Assembly: GCA_030619185.1 (NCBI GenBank)
Contig: JAUXBW010000061.1
Location: 1-9,848, forward strand
Source of the DNA: Methyloprofundus sp.
GTDB lineage: Bacteria; Pseudomonadota; Gammaproteobacteria; Methylococcales; Methylomonadaceae
Direction: 5' to 3'
DNA length: 9,848 nucleotides
Shown here: positions 6,434 to 9,848 of the stretch, piece after piece
How the letters are laid out: each line of letters starts with the position of its first letter
Position numbering within the stretch: the stretch's first letter is position 1
Position numbers and translations under genes: made by a program
The notes under the pieces: model-generated
What the model was told of the DNA's origin: nothing
Database searches by the model: none
The model's input: the letters and a program-made list of their open reading frames with translations, nothing else

Positions 6434-6465
6434 GCAATTTTATTGTAATCTCAATGGGTAATTGC
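6434..6465. promoter_or_regulatory. Inverted repeat GCAATT...AATTGC over the leader
   Basis: GCAATT (6434-6439) and AATTGC (6460-6465) form a perfect 6-bp inverted repeat around a 20-base spacer, which itself contains ATTG (6442-6445) and CAAT (6452-6455). It covers the predicted transcription start, the leader and the bases just before the TTG start codon. It could be an operator or an RNA hairpin limiting translation. AT-rich arms of this length also occur by chance. Confidence 0.3.
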
Positions 6466-6466
6466 T

Positions 6467-6895
6467 TTGGAAAATTTTACACCTGTTTCCGCTTTGTTAG
6501 GCGGTGCTTTAATCGGTTTAAGTGTTAGCTTGCTACTCTTGCTCAATGGACGTATGGCTGGCATTAGCGGCATTATGAACGGTTTGTTTAGTGCGCCTAA
6601 AAAGGAAGAGATCTGGCGCGGCCTGTTTCTTGTAGGTTTAATTATCGGTGCAGTTATCTTCCAGTTATTAACGGATAATAGCCTACAACTGCGTCAGGGT
6701 TATCCACTCTTACTTATTATGCTAGGTGGTTTTCTGGTGGGTGTGGGTACTCGAATGGGCAGTGGCTGCACCAGTGGGCATGGTATCTGCGGGATTGCTA
6801 ATTTTTCTATCAGGTCAATTACGGCAACCATTACATTTATGCTCAGTGGTATGGTGACTGTTTTTATACTTAAACATCTAATAGGAGTTGTTTAA
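6467..6895 (+). CDS. YeeE/YedE family sulfur transporter, N-terminal half
   Basis: This 142-aa integral inner-membrane protein belongs to the Sulf_transp (YeeE/YedE) family, whose full-length member TsuA imports thiosulfate through a path lined by conserved cysteines. Hydrophobic segments lie at about 8-27, 52-69, 81-96 and 117-138. The diagnostic block VGVGTRMGSGCTSGHGICGI (91-110) carries Cys101 and Cys108. It is a half-size protein that would pair with the next gene product to rebuild one transporter, as in the PmpA/PmpB arrangement. The start is TTG, since the frame has no upstream ATG and MENFTPVSALLGGALIGL matches the usual family N-terminus. The Shine-Dalgarno is weak (GGG about eight bases before). 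Its stop and the next ATG overlap by one base (TAATG). Thiosulfate as substrate is inferred from the family; a related sulfur species is equally possible. Confidence 0.87.
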   Translation: MENFTPVSALLGGALIGLSVSLLLLLNGRMAGISGIMNGLFSAPKKEEIWRGLFLVGLIIGAVIFQLLTDNSLQLRQGYPLLLIMLGGFLVGVGTRMGSGCTSGHGICGIANFSIRSITATITFMLSGMVTVFILKHLIGVV

Positions 6896-7308
6896 TGAAA
6901 ACCAATTTAGTGGCACTAGTTGCTGGCGTTATTTTTGGTTTAGGTCTGGCTTTATCGCAAATGATAGACCCAAATAAAGTATTAAATTTTCTGGATGTGA
7001 CGGGGAATTGGGATCCAAGTCTGGCATTTGTCATGATGGGCGCATTAGCTGTTTCTATGCTCAGCTTTCGTTTTATCTTAAAGCGCTCTACCCCGATTTT
7101 AGAGTCGGGCTTTCATGTGTCTAAGCAAGCTATTATTAATAGGCCTCTATTACTCGGTGCGGGTCTGTTTGGTATAGGCTGGGGAATGACTGGTTACTGC
7201 CCGGGGCCTGCTGTGGCCAGTTTAGGTCTACTGTCGATTGAAGGTGTTGTGATGGTGGTGGCAATTTATGCTGGTTTTTTTAGTCATCGCTGGTTTGCGA
7301 GGGAATAA
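6895..7308 (+). CDS. YeeE/YedE family sulfur transporter, C-terminal half
   Basis: This 137-aa membrane protein is the second half of the split YeeE/YedE transporter. Its N-terminus (GVIFGLGLALSQMIDPNKVL, 11-30) and the block GIGWGMTGYCPGPAVASLG (93-111), with Cys102, are hallmark features of the C-terminal repeat. Hydrophobic segments are at about 4-22, 43-62, 84-100 and 109-130. In TsuA, conserved cysteines from both repeats contact thiosulfate, so Cys102 here and Cys101/Cys108 of the partner are the likely counterparts; this is inferred, not aligned computationally. AGGAG (6883-6887) sits seven bases before the ATG, a strong ribosome binding site lying inside the end of the preceding gene, and the one-base overlap implies coupled translation and roughly equal subunit amounts. 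Eight bases follow its stop before the TSUP gene. Confidence 0.88.
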   Translation: MKTNLVALVAGVIFGLGLALSQMIDPNKVLNFLDVTGNWDPSLAFVMMGALAVSMLSFRFILKRSTPILESGFHVSKQAIINRPLLLGAGLFGIGWGMTGYCPGPAVASLGLLSIEGVVMVVAIYAGFFSHRWFARE

Positions 7309-7316
7309 GTAAAAAA

Positions 7317-8141
7317 ATGGAATATTTAGAACCTGTTGTTGCCTTTATATTATCTTTTGAGTTAATTCATATTGCTGCAGGTAGTTTAGTGGGTTTTGTG
7401 ATTGGCTTAACGGGTGTAGGGGGAGGGTCTTTAATGACCCCTATATTGGTTTTAGGCTTTGGTATTGCTCCCTCTATCGCAGTGGGGACTGACTTATTAT
7501 ATGCTGCACTCACTAAATGTAGTGGGGTCTTTTTTCACCACAGACATAAAACGGTAGATTGGCGAATTGTTGGCTTGCTGGGCGCGGGCAGTATTCCAAG
7601 CTCATTGATTACCGTTACTTTACTCGAGCAGATTAAAGCAGCAGGGTTTAATTCTGACCGTTTGATGATGATGACATTGAGTGTGATGCTTGTGTTAACG
7701 TCTATTATCATTTTAATTAAAGGGCGACTGGTTTCTTACGTTAGTCATCACCATAGCGAATCGGCTATGGTTATTTTGTTGAAAGCATATAGGGCACATA
7801 TTACCGTTCTTGCTGGCGTTGCTTTAGGTATATTGGTCACTATTTCCTCTGTGGGAGCAGGCGCAATTGGGTCTGCTATTTTATTTTTGCTCTATCCACG
7901 TAAAAAGCCTGTGGCTATCGTGGGGACTGATATTGCTCACGCAGTTCCATTAACCGCAATTGCAGGTATGGGACATATGCACTTTGGCTCGGTAGACTAT
8001 GATTTATTATACGGTCTGTTGGTTGGTGGCATCCCGGCTATTTATCTAGGTAGCTTAATAGGCAGGTATATTCCTGATCACTGGTTGAGAACGGCAATAG
8101 CTTTATTGCTATTTGCGATGGGGGTAAAGCTAGCATTGTAA
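7317..8141 (+). CDS. TSUP/TauE-SafE family anion exporter (likely sulfite or related)
   Basis: The 274-aa product is a polytopic inner-membrane protein of the TSUP (TauE/SafE, formerly DUF81) family, which moves small sulfur or organic anions such as sulfite, sulfoacetate or thiosulfate. Two homologous halves are visible. The first contains GLTGVGGGSLMTP (30-42) and GTDL (57-60), followed by HHRHKTVDWRI (74-84). The second contains SVGAGAIGS (178-186) and GTDIAHAV (203-210), followed by HFGSVDYDLL (222-231). About eight hydrophobic segments flank a loop near 135-160. It ends an operon with the two YeeE/YedE halves, 8 bp after the second. That grouping suggests sulfur-compound uptake plus export of a product such as sulfite, which is inference. 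The ATG is preceded by GAGGGA about a dozen bases upstream, a rather distant Shine-Dalgarno. Confidence 0.88.
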   Translation: MEYLEPVVAFILSFELIHIAAGSLVGFVIGLTGVGGGSLMTPILVLGFGIAPSIAVGTDLLYAALTKCSGVFFHHRHKTVDWRIVGLLGAGSIPSSLITVTLLEQIKAAGFNSDRLMMMTLSVMLVLTSIIILIKGRLVSYVSHHHSESAMVILLKAYRAHITVLAGVALGILVTISSVGAGAIGSAILFLLYPRKKPVAIVGTDIAHAVPLTAIAGMGHMHFGSVDYDLLYGLLVGGIPAIYLGSLIGRYIPDHWLRTAIALLLFAMGVKLAL

Positions 8142-8308
8142 GCGTTTTTGCTGGAAGTGGAGGGAATTAAATACATCCTATAGCATCTTTCTGATAAAAT
8201 GTTTCGTTAATTCAATATCTGGATGATGTTGGCATGTTTTCGAGTGTGGCTATCATTTGCGCTTAAAGACAATATATTTTTTAATAACATATAAAAAGGT
8301 ATTTTAGT
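8142..8308. other. Intergenic region upstream of fdxA
   Basis: This 167-bp gap holds no gene. No clear hairpin plus T run ends the TSUP operon, so read-through into fdxA is possible. The 3' part is very AT-rich. A ribosome binding site AAAAAGG (8293-8299) precedes the fdxA ATG by nine bases. A candidate promoter is listed separately. Confidence 0.5.
8192..8200 (+). promoter_or_regulatory. Candidate extended -10 promoter for fdxA
   Basis: TGATAAAAT matches an extended -10 (TG-N-TAtAAT with one mismatch). No good -35 lies 17 bases upstream (TACATC at 8172-8177). It would give a leader of about 100 bases before fdxA. It is offered because no better candidate is seen in the gap. Confidence 0.3.
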
Positions 8309-8632
8309 ATGACTTTTGTCGTTACCGAAAATTGCATCAAATGTAAATATACTGATTGCGTTGATGTCTGTCCTGTCGATTGTTTTCATGAAGGTCCAAA
8401 CTTTCTGGTTATTGATCCAGATGAATGTATTGATTGCACCTTATGTGAGCCTGAGTGTCCAGCAGAAGCTATTTTTGCTGAAGATGAGCTGCCTGAAGGG
8501 CAGGAGAAGTTTATTGAGATTAATGCTGAATTATCTCAAACATGGCCAGTTATTACGGATGTAAAAGAGCCATTAGAGGATGCTAAAGAGTGGGATGGTA
8601 AGACAGGTAAATTAGATTTGTTGGAAAAATAA
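8309..8632 (+). CDS. fdxA: Seven-iron ferredoxin (3Fe-4S/4Fe-4S), FdxA
   Basis: This 107-aa cytosolic electron carrier is almost colinear with Azotobacter vinelandii ferredoxin [21 protein letters not shown] supplies Cys9, 12, 17 and 21, followed by Cys25 in [17 protein letters not shown] supplies Cys40, 43, 46 and 50. The family places a [3Fe-4S] and a [4Fe-4S] cluster on these residues, with the middle Cys of the first motif (Cys12) not used as a regular 3Fe ligand. The C-terminal tail of about 55 residues, including [14 protein letters not shown] and [14 protein letters not shown], is the typical extension that caps the clusters. The redox partner is unknown; no nif, P450 or reductase gene is adjacent. 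AAGG nine bases before the ATG supports the start. It converges on the gamma-carbonic anhydrase gene with 37 bp between stops. Confidence 0.95.
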   Translation: MTFVVTENCIKCKYTDCVDVCPVDCFHEGPNFLVIDPDECIDCTLCEPECPAEAIFAEDELPEGQEKFIEINAELSQTWPVITDVKEPLEDAKEWDGKTGKLDLLEK

Positions 8633-8653
8633 TCAGGCTTGCATTTAAATTTC

Positions 8654-8679
8654 AGGCGAGTAATTTATTTTACTTGCCT
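8654..8679. terminator. Possible bidirectional terminator hairpin between convergent genes
   Basis: AGGCGAGTA (8654-8662) and TACTTGCCT (8671-8679) form a nine-base stem with one G-T pair around an eight-base AT loop, between the convergent fdxA and carbonic anhydrase stops and overlapping the last codons of the latter. There is no clean T run on either side (AAATATT follows on the plus strand), so termination would be weak or depend on 3'-end processing. Confidence 0.4.
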
Positions 8680-9200
8680 AAATATTCATCTTTTAACTGT
8701 GCATACTGAGCAGATGAATATTCTAAGAATTCCTTTTCTGCATCACTTAAAAGACGTGTTTTTTTAGCGGGTGCACCGATATAAAGATAGCCACTTTCCA
8801 GTATTTTTCCGGGCGGTACTAATGCCCCGGCACCGAGCATGACATAATCCTCTAAAACTGCATTGTCCAGAATAATCGCTCCAATACCGATTAGGCAGTA
8901 ATCCCCCACAGTACAAGCATGTACAACAGCACGGTGTCCAATGGTCACGCCTTTGCCGATTATTAGCGGGGCTTCTTGCGGGGCGAATTTTCCTGCATGA
9001 GACACATGTAAAATAGAGCCATCCTGAATATTAGTTTCTGCACCAATAGTGACACTGGCGACATCACCGCGTATAACAGCCGTAGGCCAGACAGATACAT
9101 TATCTGCGAGAGTGACATCCCCGATAATAACGGCACTGGCATCGATAAAAGTTGCTTTACCTAAGCTTGGGTAACTATTTTTGAACGGTCTAAGAGACAT
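8670..9200 (-). CDS. yrdA: Gamma-carbonic anhydrase family protein (YrdA-like)
   Basis: The 176-aa product (from the chosen ATG) is a left-handed beta-helix protein of the gamma-carbonic anhydrase/YrdA/PaaY family, normally a trimer with metal at subunit interfaces. By eye it follows E. coli YrdA throughout: LRPFKNSYPSLG (3-14), VWPTAVIRGDV (38-48), TNIQDGSILHVSH (56-68), TIGHRAVVHACTVG (86-99) and ESGYLYIGAPAKK (135-147). The three metal-binding histidines are present as His65, His89 and His94. YrdA-type proteins bind zinc, but many show little or no carbonic anhydrase activity, so the reaction is uncertain. An in-frame GTG at 9269 would add 23 residues, but it has no ribosome binding site and lies near the predicted transcription start. 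The ATG at 9200 has AGGTG seven bases upstream and the usual family N-terminus MSLRP. It diverges from the zinc-ribbon gene. Confidence 0.9.
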   Translation of the reverse strand: MSLRPFKNSYPSLGKATFIDASAVIIGDVTLADNVSVWPTAVIRGDVASVTIGAETNIQDGSILHVSHAGKFAPQEAPLIIGKGVTIGHRAVVHACTVGDYCLIGIGAIILDNAVLEDYVMLGAGALVPPGKILESGYLYIGAPAKKTRLLSDAEKEFLEYSSAQYAQLKDEYLGK

Positions 9201-9259
9201 GGAAGCACCTGTGGATTTGTAAGGGAGCTGGAAAAAATATCTGATATTGGGTGGGATTG

Positions 9260-9287
9260 TTGTTTCCACCTATCTAAAGCTCATAAT
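9260..9287 (+). promoter_or_regulatory. Candidate promoter for the zinc-ribbon gene
   Basis: TTGTTT (9260-9265), 16 bases, then CATAAT (9282-9287) would start transcription near 9294, about 50 bases before the ATG at 9344. It shares its -10 bases with the opposite-strand candidate promoter. The match is moderate. Confidence 0.35.
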
Positions 9288-9310
9288 ACTATTTAGCTAG
9301 AAAACTGCAA
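9283..9310 (-). promoter_or_regulatory. Candidate promoter for the gamma-carbonic anhydrase gene
   Basis: Read on the minus strand, TTGCAG (9310-9305), 16 bases, then TATTAT (9288-9283) would start transcription near 9276, about 75 bases before the ATG at 9200. The -10 matches the consensus at five of six positions, the -35 at three. It overlaps the plus-strand -10 almost completely. Confidence 0.4.
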
Positions 9311-9343
9311 CTATGGTCACGCGAAGTAAAGTACTCTATTGAT

Positions 9344-9848
9344 ATGGCATATTGTAAGTCTTGTGCAGCTCCCTTATTAGCAAATACTAACCGTTGTCAG
9401 TATTGTGGTGTGCGTAATGATGTGGATCTGAATACCAGGCATAAATTTTCTGTTTGCCAGTCAGTCTCTGACAGGATTTGCCCACATTGCGATAAACCCC
9501 TGCAAACCATTCAAATTCAATTAACTCAGCCTATGTTTCTCGAGCGCTGTGATGTTTGTTTTGGTTTGTTTTTTGATTTGGACGAATTAGAGCGGCTACT
9601 GGAGCATGCGGTAAATCATGTGCATGCAATTAATAAAGCGCATATTGACAATATCAATGCTGATCGTTTCCGTAAGCAGCAAATGGTAAAATATATTAAA
9701 TGTCCTGTTTGCAGGGAATTTATGCACCGGGCTAATTTTGCGCAAAGAAGTGGTGTTATTGTTGATAGTTGTAGCAAACATGGCTTCTGGCTTGATAGCG
9801 GAGAAGTCACCCATTTGATGGAATGGAGGAAAGCGGGGGGGCAGCTCT
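9344..9848 (+). CDS. Multi-zinc-ribbon (zf-TFIIB-type) protein, 3' end outside window
   Basis: An open frame of 168 codons runs off the right edge without a stop. Residues 4-21 (CKSC...CQYC) form a compact zinc ribbon. Residues 46-85 (CPHC, then ERCDVCFGLFFDLDELERLL) match the zf-TFIIB pattern: CPxC, a beta hairpin, CxxCxGxxxDxxEL. Residues 120-158 repeat it as CPVC, then DSCSKHGFWLDSGEVTHLM, with His146 in place of the fourth Cys. Between the two lies a helical, His- and Lys-rich linker (86-118). Proteins with such ribbons are often small, uncharacterised and sometimes membrane-anchored at the missing C-terminus; no membrane segment is visible so far. The ATG has no clear Shine-Dalgarno; no in-frame ATG lies just upstream. 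The function is unknown; nucleic-acid, protein or metal binding are all possible. Confidence 0.8.
   Translation, partial: MAYCKSCAAPLLANTNRCQYCGVRNDVDLNTRHKFSVCQSVSDRICPHCDKPLQTIQIQLTQPMFLERCDVCFGLFFDLDELERLLEHAVNHVHAINKAHIDNINADRFRKQQMVKYIKCPVCREFMHRANFAQRSGVIVDSCSKHGFWLDSGEVTHLMEWRKAGGQL

Noticed and set aside
9201..9269. Longer gamma-carbonic anhydrase start at the GTG at 9269
   Set aside because: It has no ribosome binding site, an N-terminus unlike YrdA proteins, and a good internal ATG with AGGTG upstream.
9596..9814. Two minus-strand open frames near the right edge
   Set aside because: They are antisense to the zinc-ribbon gene, whose Cys pairs and domain repeats clearly mark the real frame.
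1..9848. Hidden defence, toxin-antitoxin or CRISPR system
   Set aside because: I found no repeat array, no toxin-antitoxin pair and no defence nuclease; nearly all the sequence is explained by recognisable housekeeping or transport genes.

Overview
The window looks like ordinary chromosome from a moderately AT-rich gammaproteobacterium. The XerD, Ogt, YrdA-type gamma-carbonic anhydrase and Azotobacter-type seven-iron ferredoxin are all close, by eye, to gammaproteobacterial relatives, and an LpxA-type acyltransferase implies a Gram-negative outer membrane. There is no rRNA, tRNA, insertion sequence, prophage or CRISPR array, and every large gene is intact. I cannot name the genus; a sulfur- or C1-metabolising lineage would fit, but that is a guess.

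Layout. (1) 201-2532, minus strand: a very acidic 99-aa protein, then a P-loop ATPase/kinase-like protein of unknown substrate, then the MetA-family homoserine acyltransferase, only 5 bp after the P-loop gene. (2) 2700-6355, minus strand: a tight four-gene unit, ppk2 (two-domain polyphosphate:AMP phosphotransferase type), ogt, xerD and an lpxA homologue. Its junctions are +2, -11 and +5 bp. (3) 6401-8141, plus strand: a good sigma70-like promoter drives two half-size YeeE/YedE sulfur-transport proteins and a TSUP/TauE-type exporter. Together these look like a module for moving small sulfur compounds across the inner membrane. (4) 8309-8632, plus strand: seven-iron ferredoxin fdxA, convergent with (5) a minus-strand gamma-carbonic anhydrase-like gene (8670-9200), with a short hairpin between them. 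(6) 9344 to the right edge, plus strand: the start of a multi-zinc-ribbon protein, open at the window end. It is divergent from the carbonic anhydrase gene, and the two appear to share one -10 region.

How the parts relate. MetA makes the activated homoserine that receives sulfur in methionine synthesis, and the YeeE/YedE/TSUP set probably handles thiosulfate- or sulfite-like compounds, so two of the units touch sulfur metabolism. They lie in separate, divergent transcription units, and no functional link is proven. The ppk2-ogt-xerD-lpxA unit mixes polyphosphate/nucleotide, DNA repair, chromosome dimer resolution and lipid A-type functions, and probably reflects co-transcription rather than one pathway. 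I see no clear new defence or mobile system. The items most worth a second look are the unknown P-loop protein joined to metA, the lpxA homologue outside an lpx cluster with a changed active-site residue, the unusual MetA signature, and the truncated zinc-ribbon gene.
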